Positions 7,621-15,252 of a DNA stretch of 40,519 nucleotides are shown piece after piece. How positions within the stretch are numbered: position 1 is the stretch's first letter; every line of letters begins with the position of its first letter. This DNA comes from Prochlorococcus sp. AG-432-D11. GTDB taxonomy: Bacteria; Cyanobacteriota; Cyanobacteriia; PCC-6307; Cyanobiaceae. The stretch spans positions 1-40,519 of the forward strand of contig QCOP01000008.1 in NCBI GenBank assembly GCA_003212885.1. The letters run 5' to 3'. Below the pieces are notes generated by a model. It was not told the DNA's origin, did no database searches, and saw only the letters and a list, made by a program, of their open reading frames with translations. Made by a program: the position numbers and the translations under genes.

Positions 7621-7728
7621 ATGACACCTGAAGCAGAAAAATTTAATGGATGGGCTGCAATGATCGGTTTCGTTGCTGCCTTTGGTGCATATGCCACTAC
7701 AGGTCAAATCATTCCTGGGATCTTTTAA
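7621..7728 (+). CDS. hli: High-light-inducible protein, 35 aa
   Basis: Minimal Hli: a short N-terminus, one membrane helix with the chlorophyll-binding core FNGWAAMIGFVAAFGAY, and the end TTGQIIPGIF. ATG start. Hli proteins are single-helix relatives of light-harvesting proteins in the thylakoid membrane. They bind chlorophyll and carotenoid and protect newly made or damaged photosystem II under excess light or nutrient stress. The glutamate/asparagine ligand pair of the family is reduced here: the Glu is the residue two before FNG. Second hli of the cluster, 48 bases after the 57-residue gene. Confidence 0.9.
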   Translation: MTPEAEKFNGWAAMIGFVAAFGAYATTGQIIPGIF

Positions 7729-7731
7729 CTT

Positions 7732-7956
7732 ATGACAACTTCTACTCCCCATCTAATTTCTAAGGCAACTTTAGTTGTCACAGAATATGGCAAGCAAAAT
7801 ATGTTTGCTTACGAAGCTCCAATGGAATTAGATGAAAACTACACAAATTATCTTGAAGAAGCTGAAAAAACTAATGGAAGATGGGCAATGATAGGTTTTT
7901 TAGCATTGATACTTTCTTATGTATCTACTGGTCAAGTAATTCCTGGAGTTTACTAA
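7732..7956 (+). CDS. hli: High-light-inducible protein, 74 aa
   Basis: Hli protein with a longer N-terminal extension (about 45 polar residues) before the membrane helix. The core is EEAEKTNGRWAMIGFLALIL, with the Glu and Arg of the ExxNGRxAM chlorophyll-binding motif intact, and the end is STGQVIPGVY. Starts three bases after the previous stop and overlaps the next gene by one base, so the cluster is one transcription unit. Expected in thylakoids as a pigment-binding photoprotective helix. Confidence 0.92.
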   Translation: MTTSTPHLISKATLVVTEYGKQNMFAYEAPMELDENYTNYLEEAEKTNGRWAMIGFLALILSYVSTGQVIPGVY

Positions 7957-8075
7957 TGAACAATAACTTTTGGGAAATAGCTGAAAGAACTAATGGCCGA
8001 CTTGCAATGATTGGTTTATTCTCCCTAATCATTAATTATGGTTTCTTTGGTTGGATTATACCTGGACTCTACTAA
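7956..8075 (+). CDS. hli: High-light-inducible protein, 39 aa
   Basis: Start ATG overlaps the preceding stop by one base (TAATG), which is why the 64-residue track ORF starting upstream is not the true gene. Motif EIAERTNGRLAMIGLFSLII is a full ExxNGRxAMxG chlorophyll-binding helix; the end FGWIIPGLY is a variant of the TGQxIPG tail. Last gene of the hli cluster, followed by a strong terminator. Single membrane helix, thylakoid. Confidence 0.92.
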   Translation: MNNNFWEIAERTNGRLAMIGLFSLIINYGFFGWIIPGLY

Positions 8076-8105
8076 CCTAATAAAGTTAATTTGTATGTGA
8101 TCAAG

Positions 8106-8150
8106 AAAAAGTTATCATGAAAAATCTAAAATTATGATTGATAACTTTTT
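8106..8150 (+). terminator. Terminator of the hli cluster
   Basis: AAAAAGTTATCA (8106-8117) pairs perfectly over 12 bases with TGATAACTTTTT (8139-8150) across a 21-base loop; the 3' arm ends in five Ts. Its A- and T-rich arms make it usable from both strands. Confidence 0.75.
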
Positions 8151-8346
8151 GCTCAGTGTTAGGTTTAATTATTTTTTAAACAATTCGTTTGCAAGAGGTC
8201 TGATTAATTTCAGATCTTAACATTCACTAAGAATACAGGTTGCAATTTTCGTCAACTTTATACGTGGTCTAAATATTTACAGAAATCAATTCTTCGTTGG
8301 TTAAAATTGTTAAATTTCTTTTCTTTTATGTTGTGAATTTTTCTTT

Positions 8347-8466
8347 ATGAACAGTGGTTTTTGTTTGAATCTTTCCTTTTTATTTTTTGTTATCTCTTCA
8401 TTTACATTGTTTTATATCGGTGTCTTGCTTTGGAGAGATGTGTCTAAGACCAAATCATTTAATTGA
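8347..8466 (+). CDS. Small single-helix membrane protein, 39 aa
   Basis: ATG ORF too short for the track: short N-terminus, one hydrophobic helix (LSFLFFVISSFTLFYIGVLL) and a basic tail (WRDVSKTKSFN), giving an N-out/C-in type topology by the positive-inside rule. It precedes the peroxiredoxin gene by 46 bases on the same strand and could be co-transcribed with it. No family recognised. Confidence 0.5.
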   Translation: MNSGFCLNLSFLFFVISSFTLFYIGVLLWRDVSKTKSFN

Positions 8467-8512
8467 TAAAAAATTTATTCTAAAGTTATAGAACTAATTA
8501 TTCTTTTTTCAA

Positions 8513-8986
8513 ATGTCTTTAAAAATTGGTGAACAATTGCCTTATTTTTCCTTAATTGATCAACAAGGTATAATGAGAAACAGTAAACAATGCAAAGGCC
8601 AGAAACTTGTCTTATTTTTCTATCCAAAAGATGACACTCCTGGATGTTCTGCTGAGGTTTGTGGCTTTAGAGATAAGTATGATTTGTTTAAGTTATTTGG
8701 ATCTGTTGTTTGGGGAGTTAGTAGTGATGACAAGTTAAGTCATCAGAAATTTGCAGAGAAGAATAAACTACCTTTCCCTATATTATGCGATGAAAATAAT
8801 GTATTAAGAAAGATGTTGGGTGTGCCTATGGTCCTTAGTTTATTAGATGGCCGTGTTACTTATTTGGTCGATTCTAATGGAATAATCCGTTATATTTTTA
8901 ATGATCTTTTAAATAGTTCGAAGCATGTAACTATTGCTTTAGAAGAATTAGAAAAAATCCATTCAGAAAGTAATGTTCATTTCTAA
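8513..8986 (+). CDS. Peroxiredoxin of the PrxQ/Bcp type
   Basis: 157-residue thioredoxin-fold thiol peroxidase that reduces H2O2 and organic hydroperoxides with electrons from thioredoxin. The motif KDDTPGCSAEVCGFRD carries the peroxidatic Cys45 in T-P-G-C and the resolving Cys50 five residues later, the hallmark of atypical 2-Cys PrxQ. The active-site Arg is usually found late in the chain. No signal peptide, so it is expected in the cytoplasm, where cyanobacterial PrxQ protects against peroxide made by photosynthesis. ATG start with no clear Shine-Dalgarno. Its position beside the hli cluster fits oxidative or light stress. Confidence 0.92.
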   Translation: MSLKIGEQLPYFSLIDQQGIMRNSKQCKGQKLVLFFYPKDDTPGCSAEVCGFRDKYDLFKLFGSVVWGVSSDDKLSHQKFAEKNKLPFPILCDENNVLRKMLGVPMVLSLLDGRVTYLVDSNGIIRYIFNDLLNSSKHVTIALEELEKIHSESNVHF

Positions 8987-9206
8987 AATGAAATTTTTAT
9001 GCAATAAAAGTCAACATTTATTGGTTAAATATTAACTATTTCTTATATTATTTAGGTATCTAAATTAATTATTGCCACCTCTTTTAGAATTAATAGATCT
9101 CTTCAGAGAACTATGGATTTTGTATTATAAGCTCAATCAATCTTTGTAGTTTTTATTTCATTAGAATCTTAGATTATCAGGCCTCTATTTTAATGGGGAA
9201 ATAAGT

Positions 9207-10298
9207 TTATATCTCTTCATTTCTCCATTTAATTAGGTTGTAAAGTGTTTCTTCAACAATTCCAGAAGCTATAGAAGCTTTTGATTGTTTGATACCTTCA
9301 TGGAGTGTTTTTGATCTACCAGAGAACCAGAGGTAGGCTCCTGCGTTCCATTGAAGTGGTTTTAAAAAAGGTCCTTTGTTTTTAAGAGCATTTAAAGCAT
9401 TTTCTTCCCAAATATCAATACCATTCCACTCAGGATCTTTAGCGTAACAATCATAGTCTCGAGGGTGAAGGATTAAGCGTTGATGCTTATTTTGCTTCAT
9501 TTGACTTGTGATGCATGCTCTGCTTATTGGCAAATCAGTGCTCCCTTCAAGCCCTTTGACGGTTATTGCATTAAGTTCCCCTGCTATTTTGAGAGATTTC
9601 CATGCTCTATCTTCTGTAGGGGGATGAACAAAGCCACTTACTAGCAGATGCTCACCTTGATGAGTTGTCCATAACAACTCCATGCTCGCTATAGGTGGAC
9701 GTTTACCTACTTCATCGCGATATGAGATTATTGAATCTGCGAGTGGGAAATGATCAGGTTGATGTATTAAGGCAAAATTATTTTTATAAAATCCAGATTG
9801 CACTTGATTGATTGAAAGACCGCCTAGGTTTGCCCCAAGTGCCTTAAATAATTCCTGGGCAGTGACACCATACTTGATAGGCATTCTTTTTCCGCCATGA
9901 AGTATAACTGGCTGTTTATTGGCAAGAAGAACTAATGAAGTAAGTGGGTATATAGGTGAAGTTTTGCTTCTGCCATCAAAGGGCATTCCAAAGCAGATAG
10001 GCTGTAACTGATCATTTTTTGAGCGTAATTTAGGCCCAAGTTCCCTATAGGTGTCTAGCATGCCGACTAATTCTTGAGGTTCAGGCCTTCTTATTCGATG
10101 AGCAATCATAAAAGCCCCAATTTGGGCTGGAGTAGCTTTTGAGGTAAGAATGAACTTTAGTGCTTCAGATGATTCTCTGCGGCTAAGACCTTTACTGGTC
10201 CCTTCACCACTGCCAATTTTTCTTAAATAATACTTAAATTGATCTGTTGCTTGAACTTCTATCGATGAAATCACTTTGACTTTGGTTTGTTCTAGCAT
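9207..10298 (-). CDS. TrpD2-like (anthranilate phosphoribosyltransferase family) protein
   Basis: 363 residues. The N-terminal helical domain (LSRRESSEALKFILTSKATP AQIGAFMIAHRIRRPE pattern) is the glycosyltransferase family 3 N domain. The phosphoribosyltransferase core follows, with LANKQPVILHGGKRMPIKYGVTAQELFKALG. In true TrpD the nucleotide-binding loop is GTGGD; here the corresponding segment reads FGMPFDGRSK. This is the TrpD2/YbiB type, which lacks tryptophan-synthesis activity and whose E. coli member binds nucleic acid. It is downstream of the HEAT gene (83 bases) and in the nirA-focA neighbourhood, where genes of this family recur in picocyanobacteria. A role in nitrite use is inference. 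Confidence 0.75.
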   Translation of the reverse strand: MLEQTKVKVISSIEVQATDQFKYYLRKIGSGEGTSKGLSRRESSEALKFILTSKATPAQIGAFMIAHRIRRPEPQELVGMLDTYRELGPKLRSKNDQLQPICFGMPFDGRSKTSPIYPLTSLVLLANKQPVILHGGKRMPIKYGVTAQELFKALGANLGGLSINQVQSGFYKNNFALIHQPDHFPLADSIISYRDEVGKRPPIASMELLWTTHQGEHLLVSGFVHPPTEDRAWKSLKIAGELNAITVKGLEGSTDLPISRACITSQMKQNKHQRLILHPRDYDCYAKDPEWNGIDIWEENALNALKNKGPFLKPLQWNAGAYLWFSGRSKTLHEGIKQSKASIASGIVEETLYNLIKWRNEEI

Positions 10299-10381
10299 TT
10301 ATTCTCTTAATTCGATCCTTAATTCCCTGTAGCAATATATACATTTTCAATGAATTTCGTATTCCTTTACACTTCTTGCAT

Positions 10382-11104
10382 TTATTGAATGCAATTATGA
10401 GCTAGTTGCTTCTGCACTAATTCTAAATTTCTTCCTTGAGGTAATATTTTAACAAGAGTCTCTAAAGTAGTTTTGCTATTTTGAGATCTAATACAGCCTA
10501 ATGCTGATATTGCTTTCTCTGAAGTAATAGAAGAACCTGATATTACTAAGTCTTTTAGTTTACTCACTATTTCTTCCCCATCTCTTCTTTGAAGTATTGT
10601 TATAACTTTGATTAAAATTTCATCACGAAAATCATCAAAAATTTCGTTCATTGCGTTTAACAGCTCATTATTGGTCATTAGATGAGCTTTGAAACTTAAT
10701 AATTCTAGTCCTGCAAGCTTTGCTCTTTTGCTAGGCTCTTTAATAATTTTTTCTATCAATTTACTTGGAATAGAAGCCCCCCAGCATGCTAATGATTCAT
10801 ATATTTCAATGTTATAATCATTACTTTCTTCTTCCAAAAGTAGATCTAAGAGAAACTCTCTAGATCCATCTTGATGGGAAATCCCTGCTGCTTTTATAAG
10901 AGGTGATTGAACTCCATATTTCTTCAATAAGATTCTGATTACTTCCCAGCCTTCCTTCTCCATTGTGCCTAGGCGTTCTGCAATTAAAGCCTTTAGACCA
11001 TCGGAAAGATCATTTGAGTAAATTTCTTTTAAAGAATATGGATCAATAGAGTTTTTACGATTGCTAAGAAGCTTTATTATTTCATCTTCATTAACTTGGC
11101 CCAT
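10382..11104 (-). CDS. HEAT-repeat-like protein, 240 aa
   Basis: All-helical, soluble protein made of repeated helical pairs (GLKALIAERLGTMEKEGW, SREFLLDLLLEEE, SKRAKLAGLELLSFKAHL, EKAISALGCIRSQNSKTTLE). The repeats resemble the HEAT/PBS-lyase-like type that serves as a protein-binding scaffold. No catalytic motif, signal peptide or membrane helix. It lies between focA and the TrpD2-like gene on the same strand, separated from focA by a strong terminator, so it has its own promoter in the 11105-11270 gap. Together with the downstream gene it may assist nitrite assimilation or cofactor loading; that is inference from position. Confidence 0.65.
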   Translation of the reverse strand: MGQVNEDEIIKLLSNRKNSIDPYSLKEIYSNDLSDGLKALIAERLGTMEKEGWEVIRILLKKYGVQSPLIKAAGISHQDGSREFLLDLLLEEESNDYNIEIYESLACWGASIPSKLIEKIIKEPSKRAKLAGLELLSFKAHLMTNNELLNAMNEIFDDFRDEILIKVITILQRRDGEEIVSKLKDLVISGSSITSEKAISALGCIRSQNSKTTLETLVKILPQGRNLELVQKQLAHNCIQ

Positions 11105-11274
11105 TTCTACTTTTTTTAATCAAAAAATTAATAATTTGATTATACATTAAAAATTTTCTAATAAATTTAAAATCCATTAAAAAAAGTTTGTTAATTTATT
11201 AATTTCATAGCATTGATTTTAAATCGATCAAATAAATACCAGAAGCAGGCATTAATATATTACCCTTTTTAGTC

Positions 11275-11310
11275 AAAAAATTTGGGGGTAAATGCAAATT
11301 TACCCCCAAA
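11275..11310 (-). terminator. Strong terminator after focA
   Basis: Perfect 13-bp stem TTTGGGGGTAAAT / ATTTACCCCCAAA with a 4-base loop, beginning 24 bases past the focA stop and followed on the minus strand by six Ts. One of the strongest hairpins in the window; it separates focA from the HEAT/TrpD2 pair. Confidence 0.92.
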
Positions 11311-11333
11311 CGATAAGAATAATTTTTTTTTAT

Positions 11334-12251
11334 CTATCTTGCTCCTAGCTCTGCAGCAAGTTCCCTTTCTAATTTTTCATCATGCACTGTAGGTAAGACA
11401 TTATTCATTTTTGTTCGATGTGTGCTATAGAACAGCATTCCTATAAATACCATTCCTCCAAGAATATTGCCTAGAGTTACTGGAAGGAAATTCCAGAAAA
11501 TTACTTTTATAAAAGGGACTCCTGATCCTAGGAATGGACCTGCTGTATGAAGGAACATATTGACTACAATATGTTCCATACCCATTGTTTGGAATGCTGT
11601 TATAGGTAGCCAACATGCAAGGATTTTTCCTGGAACACTTTTACTAACTAGAGCCATCGTCACTCCTAGGCATACAAGCCAGTTCGCGATAACTCCTCTT
11701 AAGAATGCTAAAAAGAAACCTGTACTTCCTAAGGATTCATATTTGACTAATACATTTGCTTTGTTTAATGCAATTATCTTTGCTGCTACTGCGGCCCAAC
11801 CTTTACCACCGTCTGCCACTGAAAGTGGTTCTAAAGTTCCTGCACTTGTAAGACTTATTGATAACAAATAAGCAACTAAAACGGTTCCTAGAAAATTTCC
11901 AATCCATACCCACATCCAATTTCTAAAAGTAGCTTTCCAAGAACTTTTGCCTGCCCAGGTTGCCATTGGAAGTAAAGCAAAGTTCCCTGTTACAAGTTCC
12001 ATTCCAAACAGAACTATGCTTGCGAACCCGAATGGGAATAATACTGATCCTAAAAAAGGCATTTTGGATTGAATTCCTACAGTAATTGCAAGACATGTAG
12101 CCAATCCCAGAATTGCTCCGGAATAAAAACCGCGTAGCAACAAATTTTTGACACTAACTGTTGATTTCTTACCACCTGCGGTAATCATTCCATCTACTAA
12201 TTCATTAGGTAGGACATAGTCCATTTGTGATGCTGTGGGATCCATTGGCAT
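11334..12251 (-). CDS. focA: FocA/NirC-family nitrite (formate) transporter
   Basis: 305-residue inner-membrane protein with six predicted helices, the pentameric FNT channel fold. Family features are visible: the N-terminal AITVGIQSK-type region after TM1, GFASIVLFGMELVTGNFALLP in TM2-3 (FGxELxTGN is the family signature), GNFLGTVLVAYLL, and RGVIANWLVCLGVTMAL (NWLVCLG is the second signature). Close linkage with nirA indicates that nitrite is the physiological substrate. The start is MPMDPT at 12251, with a second ATG two codons later. Downstream of nirA and the 47-residue gene on the same strand. Ends at a strong terminator. Confidence 0.93.
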   Translation of the reverse strand: MPMDPTASQMDYVLPNELVDGMITAGGKKSTVSVKNLLLRGFYSGAILGLATCLAITVGIQSKMPFLGSVLFPFGFASIVLFGMELVTGNFALLPMATWAGKSSWKATFRNWMWVWIGNFLGTVLVAYLLSISLTSAGTLEPLSVADGGKGWAAVAAKIIALNKANVLVKYESLGSTGFFLAFLRGVIANWLVCLGVTMALVSKSVPGKILACWLPITAFQTMGMEHIVVNMFLHTAGPFLGSGVPFIKVIFWNFLPVTLGNILGGMVFIGMLFYSTHRTKMNNVLPTVHDEKLERELAAELGAR

Positions 12252-12287
12252 TTTAAAAAAGTGTTTTTTGGTTGAATTGTTTAGGTT

Positions 12288-12431
12288 TTAACCGCTAAAT
12301 CGGTTCATGAATCGTGAAAAGATGTCGTTTCCTCCTTCCTCACGATTAATTTCTGGCTTGTCAGTTCCTGATTCGTTAAGCCAATTAACGAATCGGGAAA
12401 AGATATCACTACGAATGGGTTTAGTAGACAT
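12288..12431 (-). CDS. 47-aa protein with duplicated DIFSRF motif, between nirA and focA
   Basis: Unlisted ATG ORF on the nirA-focA strand, 32 bases after nirA and 36 bases before focA. The product contains the same module twice: SDIFSRFVNWLNESG near the N-terminus and NDIFSRFMNRFSG at the C-terminus, separated by an acidic linker (TDKPEINREEGG). The two halves are also similar at DNA level. Each half looks like a short amphipathic helix with aromatic and basic faces, suited to binding a partner protein or membrane. No signal peptide. Position suggests a function with NirA or FocA. I do not recognise the family. Confidence 0.7.
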   Translation of the reverse strand: MSTKPIRSDIFSRFVNWLNESGTDKPEINREEGGNDIFSRFMNRFSG

Positions 12432-12454
12432 AATTTGTAATAGGTTTTGATTAA

Positions 12455-12484
12455 AAAGGCAGATTAAGTCTTATAACTGCCTTT
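12455..12484 (-). terminator. Hairpin with U run overlapping the nirA stop
   Basis: On the minus strand AAAGGCAG pairs with CTGCCTTT over 8 bases across a 14-base loop that contains the last bases of nirA, and the 3' arm runs into TTTTTAATC. It could end a share of nirA transcripts before the small gene and focA, lowering their level relative to nirA. Confidence 0.6.
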
Positions 12485-14083
12485 AAGAAAAATGCTTAAT
12501 TTATTAATCAACTTGCCAATAATCTCTCTTTTCCTTACTTGATGATGCTTAGATTTGGCTGAGAAATTTTCTATAAGTAATGTTTTTAGTAATGGTTTTA
12601 ATTCTTCAGTAGGTATACCTTTATGTAATAAATTTCCAAGCTTCTTATCAGGTCCTTGAGCACCACCGATGCTAATATCAAATGCTTCAACCATTTTCCC
12701 GTTGGCATCTTTAGCTTTGGTTCCTGTTAACCCAATTGCCCCCATATAGGCTTGCCCACAGCTATTGGGACATCCTGTCCAATGAATTTTTATCTCATTA
12801 GATAATTCGATTTCTGCGTCAAGTTCTTTAGCTATTTTTTGAGCTTGATCTTTGGTATTGGTTAAGGCAAAACTGCAATATGTATTACCTGTACATGCAA
12901 CAGTTCCACTGGCTATTGGAGTTGGGGATAAAGGGAATTTTGTTAGTAATGAATCAGCCTTAAACTCTTCAAGCTTCTCATCTTTTATACCTGTAATAAT
13001 TAAATTTTGATCTTCAGTTAATCTAATTTCGCAATTACCATAGGTTGAACTTATCTTTGCGATATCTAATAGATCCTCTCCCGTAAGTCTTCCAACAGGT
13101 ATATGTAATCCCGCAAAGTTCAAGCCCATTTGTTTTTGTGGGTGAACGCCAAAGAATGATCTTGGTTGTATATCAAAGTGTGATCCAGGATCATGCAAAA
13201 GCTCCCCATATTTCTCCTCAACCATTCCTCTGAATTTTTCAATACCTATTTGATTTAGAAAGAACCTGAATCTACCTTTCGGCCTTTTGTCTCTTTCGCC
13301 ATTATCTCTCCATAAAGAGATGATAATCGAAGTCATTCTGCAAATTTCATTTTCATTTATCCATGCATTCAGAGGGACTGCATATTCATTCATCTGTGAA
13401 GAAAGAATACCTCCTATCCAGACTCCAAAACCTAGGATACCTTCCTTTTCTACCGGGTGAAAAATAATATCATTGTGCAAAAGAAAATTGTCTTTTGAGC
13501 CTGCAACAGCAGTATTCCATTTCCTTGGTAAATTAGAAAATTCTTGATTACCATTATTCTTATTAGTTAAGAAATCATTTAGTATAGCTGTATATTTTCT
13601 GGTATCAATAATTTCCTTTGGATCTATCCCTGCTAAGGGATTACCTGTTACATTGCGTGGATTATCGAATCCCGATTGTGTTGTATATAAACCACAACTA
13701 TGAAGCCTTTCAAGTATATCAGGAAAATCACTAATAAGAATTCCTCGAAGTTGAATATTTTGTCTTGTTGTTATATCACAGCTGCCATTCTCTCCATATC
13801 TATTGACAATAGAAGCAATTATTTCTATTTGCTTTGTATTTAGTATCCCATTGGGTACTCTTAATCTCAGCATAAATTTTCCTGGTGTTTTTGGCCTCCA
13901 GAACAATCCATACCATTTTAGTCTTAATTCACGATCAGTTTTATCTATATTCTCCCAGCCAATCTCTGCAAATTTGTTTATTTCTTCTCCAACTTCTAAA
14001 CCATCTTTTGATGCTTTATTCTGTTCTATCTTATTTAATTTTTTGCCATTTAGATATGGTCTACTATAACTAGTAGAAGTCAT
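12464..14083 (-). CDS. nirA: Ferredoxin-nitrite reductase
   Basis: 539 residues. Reduces nitrite to ammonium with six electrons from ferredoxin, in the cytoplasm. Two nitrite/sulfite reductase repeats are visible. The first carries the substrate-binding segment GENGSCDITTRQNIQLRG. The second carries the siroheme/4Fe-4S cysteines in ACTGNTYCSFALTNTK and HWTGCPNSCGQAYMG (C-x5-C ... C-x3-C). All four cluster cysteines are present. The first residues are polar and no targeting peptide is expected. The gene heads the nirA - small ORF - focA unit. Upstream lies an NtcA box, and divergently the CbiX-like gene and cobA, which make siroheme. No nitrate reductase is nearby, so the cell likely uses nitrite but not nitrate. 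Confidence 0.97.
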   Translation of the reverse strand: MTSTSYSRPYLNGKKLNKIEQNKASKDGLEVGEEINKFAEIGWENIDKTDRELRLKWYGLFWRPKTPGKFMLRLRVPNGILNTKQIEIIASIVNRYGENGSCDITTRQNIQLRGILISDFPDILERLHSCGLYTTQSGFDNPRNVTGNPLAGIDPKEIIDTRKYTAILNDFLTNKNNGNQEFSNLPRKWNTAVAGSKDNFLLHNDIIFHPVEKEGILGFGVWIGGILSSQMNEYAVPLNAWINENEICRMTSIIISLWRDNGERDKRPKGRFRFFLNQIGIEKFRGMVEEKYGELLHDPGSHFDIQPRSFFGVHPQKQMGLNFAGLHIPVGRLTGEDLLDIAKISSTYGNCEIRLTEDQNLIITGIKDEKLEEFKADSLLTKFPLSPTPIASGTVACTGNTYCSFALTNTKDQAQKIAKELDAEIELSNEIKIHWTGCPNSCGQAYMGAIGLTGTKAKDANGKMVEAFDISIGGAQGPDKKLGNLLHKGIPTEELKPLLKTLLIENFSAKSKHHQVRKREIIGKLINKLSIFLKGSYKT

Positions 14084-14233
14084 GATTTGTTCTTAGAAGG
14101 TGTGTAAAACTAGATTAGAAATTTATGATGAAATGAACTTTTCATTTCACTATTCTTTCTCTATGGGTTACAGCACTTCAGAACGAATGGCGCGCTGATG
14201 AAACTATTAACCATGAATATCAAATTCTTCTTA

Positions 14234-14247
14234 GTATCAGATTTTAC
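14234..14247. promoter_or_regulatory. NtcA box between nirA and the siroheme genes
   Basis: GTATCAGATTTTAC is a perfect GTA-N8-TAC palindrome, the consensus of the cyanobacterial nitrogen regulator NtcA. It is about 150 bases from the nirA start and 108 from the TTG of the divergent gene. TATATT at 14273, 25 bases past the box on the + side, is a possible -10 element for the siroheme genes. The box may serve one or both directions. Confidence 0.75.
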
Positions 14248-14355
14248 ATTTTTAAAAATTCTTTTGAATTTCTATATTTGTCTCATCTAATACATTGAGG
14301 ATTCAGCAGTTGTTGTTACTTAAATAAACAGTTTTTAAAATTTGCTTTAGTAGTA

Positions 14356-15252
14356 TTGGCGGCCAATTTCCCCCAACCACCTAATAGTTCCTTGTTTAAG
14401 CATCATCCAGACTTGGTGCATGGCAAAGAGGTCCCTATCCAAAGTGCTTCTAAAGTGCTTAGGACGATTACCGTGAAGTCTTTTGGCAGTAGAGCCAACT
14501 CTCTCGCTATGAGAAGAGAATGTGGCTTGAGTTCGATAGTTTCTTTTTCGCATTTGTATGAACTTTTGAACAATGACCAAACAACTACAGCACTTAATCC
14601 TGCCATTGATCCGTGGCGGTTGATACGAAATAAATCTTTTGGTTGTCGACCTCGAGTGATTCGTCTCATTGTGCACGGCTCATCTGATGGAAGACCACAT
14701 CCTTTAATTAAATCAATTGCAATGGGTTTGGAAAATATCCGCGGAGTTCCTGTAGAAATAGAAGTATTAACATCAAAAAAAAGTATGGAGTCATCATCTG
14801 ATTCAATTTGGCTTGTACCTTTATTGTTGTTGCCTGGTTCTCATACTAGAAAAGATGTTCCTCTCATAGCTTCAAGACTTAGAACTCAAGGGGTTAATGT
14901 GGGAATATTGCCTTTTTTAGGAGCCTTGAAATCTTGGTTATATATTTTGCGACATTTAATTCAGATTGAGTTTCAAGATGAACCTATCTGTTTTACTCAT
15001 CACCCAGTAAAAAACCATTTATTTAATCGCTATACAGACTATTTGTCTAAAGAATTAAATGCTCCAGTGATACCAATTAATGATTGGGACTCTTTCAACT
15101 CAGCTCATAAATTATGTTTTTCACCAATTCCTCTTTTTTTATCTCCTAATAAGATCTCAAGTTGCTTGGAGAACTATGGAAAATATTCAGCACTTCTTGA
15201 GTGGAAGTTGGTTAGAAATGATCTAATAAGTTTATTGGGATTATTACCATGA
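14356..15252 (+). CDS. CbiX-type sirohydrochlorin chelatase-like protein
   Basis: 298 residues from TTG 14356. Residues ~98-250 carry the CbiX pattern: RLIVHGSSDGRPHPLIKS (metal-binding His in HGS) and LVPLLLLPGSHTRKDVPLIA (second His). This family inserts Fe or Co into sirohydrochlorin, the last step of siroheme synthesis. The first ~97 residues are not part of the family and contain no ATG before codon 52 (14509), so the start is uncertain; a shorter protein from 14509 is possible. The TTG lies inside a small palindrome (ATTGGC-G-GCCAAT). It overlaps cobA by four bases (ATGA), so the two are translationally coupled. Divergent from nirA across the NtcA box, as fits supply of NirA's cofactor. 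Confidence 0.75.
   Translation: MAANFPQPPNSSLFKHHPDLVHGKEVPIQSASKVLRTITVKSFGSRANSLAMRRECGLSSIVSFSHLYELLNNDQTTTALNPAIDPWRLIRNKSFGCRPRVIRLIVHGSSDGRPHPLIKSIAMGLENIRGVPVEIEVLTSKKSMESSSDSIWLVPLLLLPGSHTRKDVPLIASRLRTQGVNVGILPFLGALKSWLYILRHLIQIEFQDEPICFTHHPVKNHLFNRYTDYLSKELNAPVIPINDWDSFNSAHKLCFSPIPLFLSPNKISSCLENYGKYSALLEWKLVRNDLISLLGLLP

Noticed and set aside
14347-14676. Overlapping minus-strand ORFs opposite the chelatase gene start
   Set aside because: Composition is that of antisense shadow (His/Arg/Ser rich, no motif). The + frame carries a recognisable family and couples to cobA.
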